Of a stretch of DNA of 64,000 nt, positions 45,015-54,178 are shown one piece after another. The position numbers were made by a program, and so were the translations under genes. The stretch comes from Siphonobacter sp. BAB-5405. GTDB taxonomy: Bacteria > Bacteroidota > Bacteroidia > Cytophagales > Spirosomataceae. The notes under the pieces were generated by a model that saw only the letters and a program-made list of their open reading frames with translations, was not told the origin of the DNA and did no database searches. Every line of letters starts with the position of its first letter. Positions within the stretch are counted from its first letter, which is position 1. The DNA is taken from positions 372,001-436,000 of the forward strand of contig NZ_NJAG01000036.1 of assembly GCF_002872335.1 (NCBI RefSeq), written 5' to 3'.

Positions 45015-45968
45015 ATGTTATCACACGACGAGGTCCTTCACTTTTTCAAGAAGAAAACGGCCCTATCCATGTCAGTCATTGAAAAAGAAGCTGGCCTTCC
45101 CGTTAGTACTTTACCCAAGGCATTAGCGGGTCAGCGTACGCTGAATCAAAAACACCTCAAAGCTCTGGAACCCGTTTTGCTACAATATGGCCTCGAAGAG
45201 TTTAGGGATCGGAAAGCTCGGGTGATCAGTATTGTCAATCACAAAGGCGGCGTTGGTAAAACGACCACTACCATTAATTTGGGGAGTGCTCTGGTACTGG
45301 CAGGTTATCGGGTACTGGTTATTGACATTGATTCCCAAGGTAACCTTTCTCAAAGTCTAGGACTTGATAATCCGGAAGTGCAGCTTTACGAAGCTCTCTT
45401 GCAGGGCAAATCCTTACCTATTGTTCCCATCGTTCCTAATTTTGATCTGGTTCCCAGTAGTCTGGAGCTAGCTAAATACGAACGTGAACTTACGCACTCT
45501 CCTAGCGGTGCTCTACGCCTGCGTACGGCCTTAAATGCTGTACTCCCACAATATGACTATATTCTCATTGATTGCCCGCCTGCGTTGAACGTATTTACGA
45601 ATTCAGCCCTGATTGCCTCTAACGCTGCTCTGGTCACGCTGGAACCCGAAACGTCGGCCATCAAAGGAATCAACAACCTTTTTGAATTAATTAATGAAAT
45701 TCGTCAGTTCTTCAACGAGTTTTTGAGTATTGAAGGTATTCTTTTCACCCGCGTAGACCGTCGTCTTGTCCTTCACAAGGAACTTATCCAAACCATTCGG
45801 CAGGATTTACAGGATTTTCGCGTATTTGATACTGAAATTCGTCTGAACGCAGCTTTGAAAGAATCTCAGTATGCACAGGTTGATATTTTCCGCTACGCTG
45901 CCGGCTCTCCCGGTGCTCAGGATTACAAACAGTTAGCCCAGGAACTTCTCACGCCCGTAACGAAATAA
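45015..45968 (+). CDS. parA: ParA-type partition ATPase with N-terminal HTH
   Basis: A 317-residue Walker-type ATPase that moves plasmid copies and, in this type Ia layout, usually also represses its own operon. N-terminal HTH-like segment about 1-60 (SVIEKEAGLPVSTLPKALAG), deviant Walker A IVNHKGGVGKTTTTINLGS (about 75-93), Walker A' VIDIDSQGNLSQSLG and Walker B YDYILIDCPP (about 175). parB starts 5 bp after its stop, so the two form one operon, next to the iteron origin. Confidence 0.93.
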   Translation: MLSHDEVLHFFKKKTALSMSVIEKEAGLPVSTLPKALAGQRTLNQKHLKALEPVLLQYGLEEFRDRKARVISIVNHKGGVGKTTTTINLGSALVLAGYRVLVIDIDSQGNLSQSLGLDNPEVQLYEALLQGKSLPIVPIVPNFDLVPSSLELAKYERELTHSPSGALRLRTALNAVLPQYDYILIDCPPALNVFTNSALIASNAALVTLEPETSAIKGINNLFELINEIRQFFNEFLSIEGILFTRVDRRLVLHKELIQTIRQDLQDFRVFDTEIRLNAALKESQYAQVDIFRYAAGSPGAQDYKQLAQELLTPVTK

Positions 45969-45973
45969 TCCGT

Positions 45974-46825
45974 ATGAAGAAAATTGTCAATCAATTCGGT
46001 ACAAAGGATCTCATCAAAAAAGACAGTGGGTCGCTGGTTCAGCAGGAGTTAATCAAAAACCAGATCACAATCATTCCTGAACTGGAAACACTAATTCCGC
46101 CCCTGCTAGACGATGAATACAAGCAACTTGAAGCTAATATTTTACGGGAAGGTTGTCGAGAACCCTTACTGGTTTGGGAAACTCCCGCCAGTAGCGTTCG
46201 GAATACGGATGATACTCATTCTTTGTTTGTACTCGTGGATGGTCACAACCGCTATCGAATCTGTAGCAACCACGGTATTAATTTCCGGATTCTTCTCAAA
46301 GAATTCCCTGGGTTAGAGGAAGTTCGAGCCTACATGATCGACAATCAGCTCGGTCGCCGGAACCTGACACCTGAGCAAACCTCGTACTTACGCGGACAAA
46401 AATACCTGTCCCTCAAGAAAGACAGCGGTCGTCCCGTGGGAGAAACCGCTGGAAAACGCACGGAAGAAATTCTAGCGGAGCAGTTCAACGTCAGTCCCAA
46501 AACCATTCGAACGGATGCTGAATTTGCCAAAGGATTAGATAAAACTTCGACGGACCTGAAAAAGGAAATTCTTTCACGGAAGTCAAAGGTAAACAAGGGA
46601 GATATTGTCAAACTAGCTGATACGCCAGCGTCTGATCAGCCCATTGCTTCTATAGAAGAGCTACAGCAGGTACTCAGTAAGAAGAAAAAGCCCGTAAAGG
46701 CTTCGCAACCGCAGAATGAATTGGTTCGACTTAAGCACCTAGTCGAGCAATTAGAAACAGGTTCTAGTAAAGCAACCTATCAGGAAATCATCGATCTGGC
46801 TCAATCGCTGCTGGAAAAACTTTAA
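45974..46825 (+). CDS. parB: ParB-like partition protein
   Basis: A 283-residue DNA-binding partner of ParA. The N-terminal ParB/Srx-type domain has EYKQLEANILREGCREPLLV and LVDGHNRYRIC (about 95), which replaces the GERR box of chromosomal ParB, as in many plasmid ParB-like proteins. An HTH region follows: LTPEQTSYLRGQKYLSLKK, then EILAEQFNVSPKTIRTDAEF (about 165-190). A charged linker and a C-terminal coiled segment (LVRLKHLVEQLETG) could dimerise. Four identical-type palindromes just downstream are its probable targets. Confidence 0.9.
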   Translation: MKKIVNQFGTKDLIKKDSGSLVQQELIKNQITIIPELETLIPPLLDDEYKQLEANILREGCREPLLVWETPASSVRNTDDTHSLFVLVDGHNRYRICSNHGINFRILLKEFPGLEEVRAYMIDNQLGRRNLTPEQTSYLRGQKYLSLKKDSGRPVGETAGKRTEEILAEQFNVSPKTIRTDAEFAKGLDKTSTDLKKEILSRKSKVNKGDIVKLADTPASDQPIASIEELQQVLSKKKKPVKASQPQNELVRLKHLVEQLETGSSKATYQEIIDLAQSLLEKL

Positions 46826-46860
46826 AATTGAAATGTGGTAAAATCTACCACATTTCAATT
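46826..46860. other. Candidate parS site 1
   Basis: A 35-bp palindrome: AATTGAAATGTGGTA, centre AAATC, then the perfect complement. It begins right at the parB stop, so it may also end the parAB transcript. The core TGTGGTA-N5-TACCACA is shared with sites 2-4. Confidence 0.75.
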
Positions 46861-46935
46861 TTAGAATATTTGATTCATTGAAGAACGCTGATAAAGCATT
46901 CCACACAAGTCGTTTTATGGGCGAACCTAGTTACG

Positions 46936-46960
46936 TAATGTGGTAGATTTTACCACATTA
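46936..46960. other. Candidate parS site 2
   Basis: TAATGTGGTA-GATTT-TACCACATTA, perfect arms, 105 bp centre-to-centre from site 1 (about ten helical turns). Confidence 0.75.
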
Positions 46961-47012
46961 TTTTTTTGTCTATATCTGACTTAAAGTCCAGAGTCAGCAC
47001 TTCGAAAAAGCC

Positions 47013-47033
47013 TTCGTCCAAACCTCACCTTTT
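47013..47033 (+). repeat. Isolated iteron between parS sites 2 and 3
   Basis: CGTCCAAACCTCACCTTTT matches the iteron consensus at nearly every position and lies about 550 bp upstream of rep. Confidence 0.7.
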
Positions 47034-47043
47034 GAGATTCTCA

Positions 47044-47070
47044 CTAATGTGGTAAAATTTACCACATTAG
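47044..47070. other. Candidate parS site 3
   Basis: CTAATGTGGTA-AAATT-TACCACATTAG, perfect 11-bp arms, 109 bp centre-to-centre from site 2. Confidence 0.75.
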
Positions 47071-47410
47071 TAGTCGAGTAGTAAAAACTAAGCTTTCTAC
47101 TATTCCCAACATTCAGTCTGTTAATAAACTGACACTACTTGAGCCGTTCTATAGATAGGTGAGGTCCGTAGCTGGAAAGAACCTGCTTCTGTTTAATCAA
47201 AACAGTAAGGTTAGCGACCGTTTGAACTGCAAGGATGAAAGCATTCAGACCATGTCTCTTACTTATTCCTTCTTTTGCAATCAAGATTCCAGATTTGATT
47301 AGGATAAACATTTTGAAAACGATTCGAGTTAACTAGAACTTCCTATCGCTCGGAATGAAGCCTGTACTGCTCTACAGAAACAAATAAATGATTCCAGCAT
47401 AGAACCCCTT

Positions 47411-47439
47411 ATTAATGTGGTAAATTTTACCACATTAAT
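47411..47439. other. Candidate parS site 4
   Basis: ATTAATGTGGTA-AATTT-TACCACATTAAT, perfect 12-bp arms, 368 bp from site 3 and about 60 bp before the rep operator. Apart from these sites and the iteron, 46861-47497 contains no gene. Confidence 0.75.
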
Positions 47440-47497
47440 CTAAGTCCTTGTCATACAAACCTCTACCTAAGTGTATGACGCGAAATAAATTCTTGCA

Positions 47498-47547
47498 ATT
47501 AAAAGTGAGAAAAAAAGGAGAGGTCTCACTTTTAATCCGTACTTTTC
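47498..47547 (+). promoter_or_regulatory. rep promoter and inverted half-iteron operator
   Basis: ATTAAAAGTGAGA (47498-47510) and TCTCACTTTTAAT (47524-47536) form a perfect inverted repeat. Its CTCACTTTTA half matches the right half of the iterons. A -7-like TACTTTTC follows at 47540-47547, 20 bp before the rep start. Rep_3 initiators commonly repress their own gene as dimers at such inverted half-iterons. Confidence 0.75.
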
Positions 47548-47567
47548 CGTCTGAGAGGGAATAACCT

Positions 47568-48560
47568 ATGGATAATTCGGTAAGTTTTCAGAAACGCCTT
47601 AATAACTTTCAGCCTAATTTCATTACGGAATCAAAGCAACAATTCTCGGAATTGGAGAAGCGGATTGTGGTTATGATTATCAATCAAATTCGTAATGTCA
47701 AAGATTACCAGGAAGGGCAGAACTTACGTTTTACCATCCCCATTACGGAATTAGCCAAGTCCAATAATTACCGAAAGCTGTATCAGGCGGCTAAATCACT
47801 AACGGATAAAAAGATTCTGTACGAAGACTTCTCCAATCCCAAAGCTCCCAGTTTTGCCTCGCTGGTCCCTTTTCCGTTGGTACGGACGGTTAATGAAGAC
47901 GGTCGAAATTTGCTTGAGATTACCATGCTGGCAAACGTAGTGCCGCAATTCATTGAATTAGGTAGTCGATACACCAAATACAGTATTGACGTGATGCTTT
48001 CGCTGGAGTCGGTGTATTCCCAGCGAATTTATGAGTTGATGATGATGTACTACAACCGCGGACAACGCGTGTTTACGTATTCCGTAGACAAACTCAAATT
48101 CATGCTCAATTGCCCCGATAGCTACAATTTCAAGGAAATTCAACGCTGGGCACTGAAAGTAGCACAGGCCGAATTGTTCAACAAGGCCAATATCATCTTC
48201 GAATACGTTCCCAGTAAGAAAGACCGTAAGAAAATTCTCGAACTGGAATTCACCATCAAATCATTCATGGATGTAGCTACCGAGGCCGTTGAAGAGGAGA
48301 TGGACAGTTTTTACCAGGCTTCGGAAACCAACAAGTACCTCGTAGCCCGCAACCTTCTCGAAACGCAATACACGTTTACCCAGCAGCAGATCGAAGAAAT
48401 TCTTTCTTTCCCGGAAAAGCTTGAGAAGTTTGTCAAAGTCAATTCTGAGATTGAAAATGGAAAGATTGTGGTGAAGACTTCCAAGACTCAGTACATGGCT
48501 ACCGTCCTCGGGTACAAAACGCAGAAAGGTGAGGTTCGGACTAAGTCCAAAAAGCATTGA
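47568..48560 (+). CDS. repA: Rep_3-family replication initiator
   Basis: A 330-residue plasmid initiator with two winged-helix domains, as in RepE and Pi. First WH about 15-130 (KQQFSELEKRIVVMIINQI, TIPITELAKSNNYRKLYQAA, ILYEDFSN); second WH about 145-225 (LESVYSQRIYELMMMYYNRG, YSVDKLKFMLNCPDSYNFKE, WALKVAQAELFNKANIIFEY). A lysine-rich C-terminus ends the chain. Upstream lie the iteron array and an inverted half-iteron operator. A further iteron in reverse orientation is embedded in the last codons. Confidence 0.93.
   Translation: MDNSVSFQKRLNNFQPNFITESKQQFSELEKRIVVMIINQIRNVKDYQEGQNLRFTIPITELAKSNNYRKLYQAAKSLTDKKILYEDFSNPKAPSFASLVPFPLVRTVNEDGRNLLEITMLANVVPQFIELGSRYTKYSIDVMLSLESVYSQRIYELMMMYYNRGQRVFTYSVDKLKFMLNCPDSYNFKEIQRWALKVAQAELFNKANIIFEYVPSKKDRKKILELEFTIKSFMDVATEAVEEEMDSFYQASETNKYLVARNLLETQYTFTQQQIEEILSFPEKLEKFVKVNSEIENGKIVVKTSKTQYMATVLGYKTQKGEVRTKSKKH
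48524..48544 (-). repeat. Reverse-orientation iteron inside the rep 3' end
   Basis: Read on the minus strand it gives TAGTCCGAACCTCACCTTT, one base from the array consensus. It overlaps the codons for the C-terminal basic tail of the initiator. Confidence 0.65.
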
Positions 48561-48719
48561 TGAAAGCGGATCTCAGGACGAAGAGGTATGTAAGTAATTT
48601 ACTCAGGCACAGTTTTTTACAGAGAAATACTCGTGTACTACTTGAGGCTTAAGCCATCTTCGTAACTTTCATTCACTTTATGTAAATAGAATTTAACTCA
48701 TCTGCCCGGTAAGCCTGTA

Positions 48720-49910
48720 CTAAAGGAATAGTGTAAAAGGCAGTGTACATTTTTCTTTCCCATTGACGATGATCGAAAGCTGGTGCTCCCCGGCATAGTA
48801 TATTCGCGTGGTGATAGGTCGGAACGCATGACGTCGTATTACGGTACTCGATTCGTTCGCAGGATACAAGCGTTCACTAATTTTAAATACTTTACGACTC
48901 AACTGTCCATTTGCTTTACGGAAATAAATGCCGTATTCCAATCGCACCGTATGAGGTCGTGTTTTTTGATTCGTCAATACGAATGAAAAGGTTAGTGATT
49001 CACCCATACGCACTTCTTTTGTTAAAAGTTGCACATCCGTTAAAGTCAAATCTTCACTTTGCAGTCCATAATAGGCTAATGCTTCCGGATAACCCCGTTT
49101 CAAAAGCGTACGACAGGCGTGTTTAATCAGTGCATCGGTCTGAGAACTATGGCCCGCCCACTGACGGGCTACTTGCATAACCACTTCCGGGTGATCTTTG
49201 GCGATGTCGTTGAGATGATTCGCTACACTGCGACGAACCGAATCAGAAGAATCGTTTTTCAGGTTTTCCAGGATCGGTAGCGTAGGCGAGGGGTCTTTTT
49301 TAAGGGCCGGAATACCAATCCCCCAGGGTAAACGCGGACGACTGCCCTCGCTAGCCAGTCGCCGAACCTGTGGCGAAGGATGCTGCGACCAGCGAAACAT
49401 TTGCTGAATCATGGCTTCTGGGTACGTCAAAAGGAAAGGACGCACGGCAAATTCAGCACTGATTAGCTGCGTTGTTCGTTCAAACAAGGCTACAGAGGTA
49501 GGAAAGTCGGAAAGCCCGTAAGTAGCAATATACTCGGGAAGAAAGATATACACCAGACTATCCCAGCTAGTTTGCTGCTTCAGTAATTTTTCTACGATGG
49601 TTAGTAGATAAGGAGCCGCTGTTTCGAAGTTTTCGGGTAAGAATTCATGCAATACGTGGCTCGTATGCTGCATCCGCTCTTTCCAGGCCATAGCGGCGAA
49701 CGCAGGAGTGAAAATGCGTTGTAAGAAGAGCTCTTTCGTAAAGTCAGGCAATGTTTCCTGCAGAAGCTCCGTAAAGTGATCAAAGAACTCAGGCGAGTAA
49801 ATATCTTTTACTAAACTCATCAGTAAATCGTGGATAGGTTTGTTGACTAGGGGAGTTGCCTTGTACGTATTAACAAAAGGCAAGTGGTCGTACATAGGAG
49901 TATAGGACAC
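48720..49910 (-). CDS. AlkC-like DNA alkylation repair protein
   Basis: A 396-residue HEAT-repeat protein resembling the AlkC branch of alkylpurine DNA glycosylases. Helical repeats run from about 20 to 285; diagnostic stretches are FLQRIFTPAFAAMAWKERMQ, VRRLASEGSRPRLPWG and SSDSVRRSVANHLNDIAKDH. The last ~100 residues (GESLTFSFVLTNQKTRPHTV to KCTLPFTLFL) form a beta-rich domain like the Ig-like domain reported in some AlkC proteins. It excises 3-methyl-type adducts without base flipping in studied members. It is convergent with rep and has its own upstream region. Confidence 0.85.
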   Translation of the reverse strand: MSYTPMYDHLPFVNTYKATPLVNKPIHDLLMSLVKDIYSPEFFDHFTELLQETLPDFTKELFLQRIFTPAFAAMAWKERMQHTSHVLHEFLPENFETAAPYLLTIVEKLLKQQTSWDSLVYIFLPEYIATYGLSDFPTSVALFERTTQLISAEFAVRPFLLTYPEAMIQQMFRWSQHPSPQVRRLASEGSRPRLPWGIGIPALKKDPSPTLPILENLKNDSSDSVRRSVANHLNDIAKDHPEVVMQVARQWAGHSSQTDALIKHACRTLLKRGYPEALAYYGLQSEDLTLTDVQLLTKEVRMGESLTFSFVLTNQKTRPHTVRLEYGIYFRKANGQLSRKVFKISERLYPANESSTVIRRHAFRPITTRIYYAGEHQLSIIVNGKEKCTLPFTLFL

Positions 49911-50162
49911 GTTGGAAAACTAACGATTAATCCCCAGATATGACGTATGGCGACCAACGTGTATGCGTAAAATTGGAGAGAAGTTACCTTACCTATTCAA
50001 ATACTTGTTTTTTCTTGCCGCAATAAAGCTTCAAAAAAGAGCTAAACTTTTTTTAGTAGCCTGCAACATTTTCATTTTTTCCGGCTCTTTAGCCTGAAAT
50101 CAACCAATCATTTCCAAAGATCCAGGCCAATCCTGGTACGATCACCTTCACACCCTCCTCCT

Positions 50163-52595
50163 ATGAAATACGTTTTAACCATAGCCACACTGGCTCTATG
50201 GCTGGGGCAAGCTTTGTCCCAATCCAGCCACAGCCACCCCGGTACGTTGAGCGGTACGCTCCTGGATTCCACGACGCGGCAAGCCATTCCCTTTGCGAAC
50301 ATCGCTCTGTATGAGCAATCCCGCTTGATCAGCGGTACCACTACGGATGGAGTGGGGACTTTCAAGATTACCAATGTCCCCTTGGGTACGTATACGCTCA
50401 CAGTGACATCCGTCGGCTATCGTAAACACAGTCAGTCGATTCGCCTAACCGCCCAGCACCCGCATTTAACAGGTGCTAGTTTAAACTTAATTCCGGAAAA
50501 TCGAACGCTCAATGAGGTAACCGTATCGGCTCAGAAAGCCTTAATTGAGGATAAAGGAGATCGATTGGTCTATAATGCCGAAAAAGACATTTCCAACGCT
50601 GGGGGCTCCGCAGCTGACGTACTGCGTAAAGTACCTTCGCTCAGTGTGGATCTGGACGGTACCGTGCAAATGCGGGGTAACAGCAACATTCGTGTACTAA
50701 TCAACGGTAAACCTTCGGCTATGATGGCCCGTAACCTGGCCGATGCCCTCCGCCAGATGCCCGCTGATAACATTCGTTCCGTAGAGGTGATTACCAGTCC
50801 CGGTGCCAAATACGACGCAGAAGGAGCGGCCGGAGTAATCAACATCATTACCAAAAAAGCTCTGCAGGGATTCAATGGTTCGGTCATGGCTTCCGTGGGA
50901 ACGCTAAACCGCAGCGTCAATGGAAAATTGTCCCTTAAGACACCCAAAATCGGTTTTTCGTTGTCAGCCAATGGATACCAGTTCCGTAATATCCGGGAAG
51001 CCGAGCTAGTACGTACCACTTTAGCCGATGGAAATCCGTTAAATATCCTTCGACAAAGCAGCCGAGCCGACAACACGGGTACGGGAGGAAACGGCGAATT
51101 AAGTTTGGATTACGACCCGGATTCGACTAATCATATCAATTTTTCGGCCAATGGCTGGGGCGGTTATTATCCCAACAACAGTCAGGTCATTAATCAGCTT
51201 AGCGATGGGGCCAGTCGACCCTTGCAGGCCTTTCGCAACGATATTCGGATGCGGAATCCGTACGGGAACAGTCAGTTCGACCTTGGTTATACCAAAACCT
51301 TTCGCAAGCCAAATCAGGAATTCTCCCTGCTAACGCAATTTAGCCGTATGCCCGACAATTATTTCTACGATACGGACCGCTATTCGCTGGAAGAGCAACT
51401 GCTATCACGGGAACGGAGTACCAACTATAGCCGTAACAAAGAATACACGTTACAGGCCGATTATACGCAACCGTTTCAGGTACATACCCGGCGGGATACG
51501 TTTGATTTGAAACTGGAAGTCGGGGTAAGAGCCATTCAACGAAATATTGGTAGTGAATTTCGCGTTGAGCAGTCGGCAGATGAACAGTCGCCCTGGGAAG
51601 TGGATCTGAGTCAATCCAATGATTTTACCTATCTGCAACGCGTCTACGCGGGTTATTTGGCAGTGCGGGCAGAAACCAAGTCCAAGCTAAGTTTTAACCT
51701 GGGTACACGACTAGAGCATACTGCCATCTTAGGTGATTTTTTAAGTACAAAGACGAGCATAGCCAATGCGTATACAAATCTGATTCCAAGCTTTACCGTT
51801 TCAAAAACCTTCCGTACGCACACGTTTAAGGCCAGTTATACGCAACGCATTCAACGTCCGCAGCTTTGGAATCTGAATCCCTGGGTTAATTCCAGTGACC
51901 CGAGAAACCTGCAAACAGGTAATCCGTATTTGCAACCCGAACTCAACCACGGCGTTGAATTAGGACACAGCAAAACAAACTCATCAGGTTTATCGATCAA
52001 TTCAGCCCTGTACGGACGGCTGACGAACAATGCCATCGAGTATATACGAAGGGTAGATAAGGCGGGCATTTCAGTGAGTAAACCCGAAAATATTGCCCAG
52101 CGAAAGTCCTTGGGATTAAACGTAAACTTGTCGGGACAAGTCAATAAGAGTTGGACGTTAAACGGAGGAACAGACCTGCGATACGTCGATTTGTACAGCC
52201 CCAGTCTTCAACAGGGTAATTCCGGCACGGTAGTGAATATCAATGTTAATAGTACGTATAAATTACCTAAGAATTATACCTTTCAGGCCAACGGTAATTT
52301 TAATTCGGGCTGGATCAATATTCAGGGAACCGGTTCGAGCTTTTTTTGGTACGGCTTCGCTCTCAAACGGGAATTCTGGGAGAAAAAAGCCAGCTTAACG
52401 CTGGGAGTAAATAATCCTTTCAATCAGGGAATGCGGCAAACGTATCGGCAGATTTCACCCACGTTTGTATCAACGTCACAATCCTTTTTTGTGAACCGTT
52501 CGGCCCGACTAGCCTTTGAATGGCGGTTTGGTCAGATGACTGCCGTAGGCAAACAAGGTCGTAAAATTCGTAATGACGATGCCGGAGGGCGTTGA
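50163..52595 (+). CDS. TonB-dependent outer-membrane receptor, non-SusC type
   Basis: An 810-residue receptor with signal peptide MKYVLTIATLALWLGQALSQ, a carboxypeptidase-regulatory-like domain (about 28-115, SGTLLDSTTRQAIPFANIAL), a plug (about 120-230, with ADVLRKVPSLSVDLDG and VEVITSPGAKYDAEGAAGV) and an outer-membrane beta-barrel of the OMP_b-brl family. The barrel contains YTQRIQRPQLWNLNPW and FNLGTRLEH. There is no SusD partner, so it probably transports an unrelated small ligand or is a scaffold-type receptor. Substrate cannot be read from the sequence. Confidence 0.9.
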   Translation: MKYVLTIATLALWLGQALSQSSHSHPGTLSGTLLDSTTRQAIPFANIALYEQSRLISGTTTDGVGTFKITNVPLGTYTLTVTSVGYRKHSQSIRLTAQHPHLTGASLNLIPENRTLNEVTVSAQKALIEDKGDRLVYNAEKDISNAGGSAADVLRKVPSLSVDLDGTVQMRGNSNIRVLINGKPSAMMARNLADALRQMPADNIRSVEVITSPGAKYDAEGAAGVINIITKKALQGFNGSVMASVGTLNRSVNGKLSLKTPKIGFSLSANGYQFRNIREAELVRTTLADGNPLNILRQSSRADNTGTGGNGELSLDYDPDSTNHINFSANGWGGYYPNNSQVINQLSDGASRPLQAFRNDIRMRNPYGNSQFDLGYTKTFRKPNQEFSLLTQFSRMPDNYFYDTDRYSLEEQLLSRERSTNYSRNKEYTLQADYTQPFQVHTRRDTFDLKLEVGVRAIQRNIGSEFRVEQSADEQSPWEVDLSQSNDFTYLQRVYAGYLAVRAETKSKLSFNLGTRLEHTAILGDFLSTKTSIANAYTNLIPSFTVSKTFRTHTFKASYTQRIQRPQLWNLNPWVNSSDPRNLQTGNPYLQPELNHGVELGHSKTNSSGLSINSALYGRLTNNAIEYIRRVDKAGISVSKPENIAQRKSLGLNVNLSGQVNKSWTLNGGTDLRYVDLYSPSLQQGNSGTVVNINVNSTYKLPKNYTFQANGNFNSGWINIQGTGSSFFWYGFALKREFWEKKASLTLGVNNPFNQGMRQTYRQISPTFVSTSQSFFVNRSARLAFEWRFGQMTAVGKQGRKIRNDDAGGR

Positions 52596-52663
52596 TTAAC
52601 GATCAAACTCTTCTAGGAAAGGCTCTTGATTTACGTGTGAACAATATAAAAATTTTACAAAGC

Positions 52664-52701
52664 ATTTCCAGAGTACGTACAGCCATACATACTCTGGAAA
52701 T
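52664..52701 (+). terminator. Hairpin downstream of the TonB receptor
   Basis: ATTTCCAGAGTA (52664-52675) pairs perfectly with 52690-52701, followed by TTAACTATTTATT. It is a modest intrinsic terminator. The rest of 52596-53141 shows no gene. Confidence 0.6.
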
Positions 52702-53141
52702 TTAACTATTTATTCATAGTTTAAGTACTTATATATGCCGTTAGGTTGTAAGTATATTTTTAAGGTGTATTGGAAGCTATTCTTCTCAGAACTCTTACGT
52801 AACTGCCTGTAATGCACAAGTCAGCCTGGTGAAGTAAAGGGTAGGAGAGTTGATTTTGTTAATGATGAAATCCAGTAAGCTTAGGCAATCCATTAATAGT
52901 CAATAGCTTCTTTTTATTTATCTGCTGTACGAATGAAATGGCTTCGATCAAGCAGGCCTGTTTTGTTAAGTACCATCCATTTTAATAGGGAGCTTACAGT
53001 TGAAGGTGGTAACTGATTTTCCAGAAGAAATCAGGGGCCATTTGATTTTTCGAAGCAAGGATGCCAATTTGCAGCTCAGCTCCAGGGGTGGTCTACCATT
53101 CCAGAAGCTGAGATCCTGTATGAACTAATCATCCTTCAAGC

Positions 53142-53858
53142 GTGAGTATACAAGCCTGGACCGTAGCCGGTTTTTTAGTTGTGGGTATGTGGCTGAGCGT
53201 CAAAGCCGGCAAATTAACGATTCTTGGGGCTTTGACCGGGGGCATACTGGGCTGGGCCATTTATTCGGGAGCCGGTTTGATGGGGCTGAGTATGCTGGGA
53301 GCTTTTTTCGTACTGGGATCGCTGGTAAGCTCATTCCGGTTTTCTGATAAAGCCGCCCTGGGATTGGCGGAAGCAAATAAGGGGCGACGGAAAGCCAGTC
53401 AGGCCCTGGCCAACGGTGGAGTAGCTGGTCTCATGGGCCTGTTGAGTTGGGCCTATCCCGCCCGGACGGAACTCTTTCAACTCATGCTGGCCGCCAGTTT
53501 TGCCTCGGCTACGGCGGATACCTTTGCTTCTGAACTCGGTAATATATATGGTCGAAGCTATTACAATATTCTTACCTTAAAACCCGATACCCGGGGACTG
53601 GACGGCGTCATAAGCCTGGAAGGCACACTGGCAGGCATCGGAGGGAGTTCCATCATAACGGCTCTGTACATCATAGGACAGGGCTGGAGCCCGCTGGCGG
53701 TAGTCGTCTGGGGAGCGGGTATACTGGGCAATCTGGCGGATTCGGTGCTGGGAGCCGCCTGGGAGCGAAAAGCCTATCTCTCCAACGATGCTGTAAATTT
53801 TTTAAATACGCTCATTGCTGCCTTGATTGCCGGAGCCCTATATCTGCTTCTGGTTTAG
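53142..53858 (+). CDS. DUF92 family membrane protein
   Basis: A 238-residue integral membrane protein with about six hydrophobic helices and GTG as start. The DUF92 pattern is clear: an N-terminal GALTGGILGWAIYSGAGLMG, RRKASQALANGGVAGLMGLL, FASATADTFASELGNIYGRS and a C-terminal GAGILGNLADSVLGAAWERK. Relatives include the plant phytyl-phosphate kinase VTE6 and TMEM19; the activity of bacterial members is largely undefined, with prenyl-phosphate metabolism a possibility. Confidence 0.88.
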   Translation: MSIQAWTVAGFLVVGMWLSVKAGKLTILGALTGGILGWAIYSGAGLMGLSMLGAFFVLGSLVSSFRFSDKAALGLAEANKGRRKASQALANGGVAGLMGLLSWAYPARTELFQLMLAASFASATADTFASELGNIYGRSYYNILTLKPDTRGLDGVISLEGTLAGIGGSSIITALYIIGQGWSPLAVVVWGAGILGNLADSVLGAAWERKAYLSNDAVNFLNTLIAALIAGALYLLLV

Positions 53859-54178
53859 CGTAGGCTCTATTCCAGCGTCTTTACGGAGCTAAGTACCGTC
53901 ACTTACCACTGGACCATAAATTCCCCCGGATCTTCACGAAAAGTAGCCGTATGGCCCATAAGGCAAGATAAGTATACGACTTACCCTGTATCTTCGCCCC
54001 GAATCTTTCGGTAATTCAGCAGACAAGCTGCGGCTCATTTTGTGGAAAGAGGGGCGTTTTTGAAACAGGCTCATTCTTTTAAGCGGAAGCAGTAAAACCA
54101 TCAAAAGAGTACAGAGACGCGAGTCAACAAGATCTCCTGAACGAAGCCGGAAAATTCATCACCCTTAAACCATCACTA

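Noticed and set aside
44382-47439. CRISPR array, suggested by regularly spaced repeats
   Set aside because: Repeats are about 20 bp with 2-35 bp gaps and lie beside rep/par; there are no spacer-length unique segments and no cas genes. They fit iterons and parS sites.
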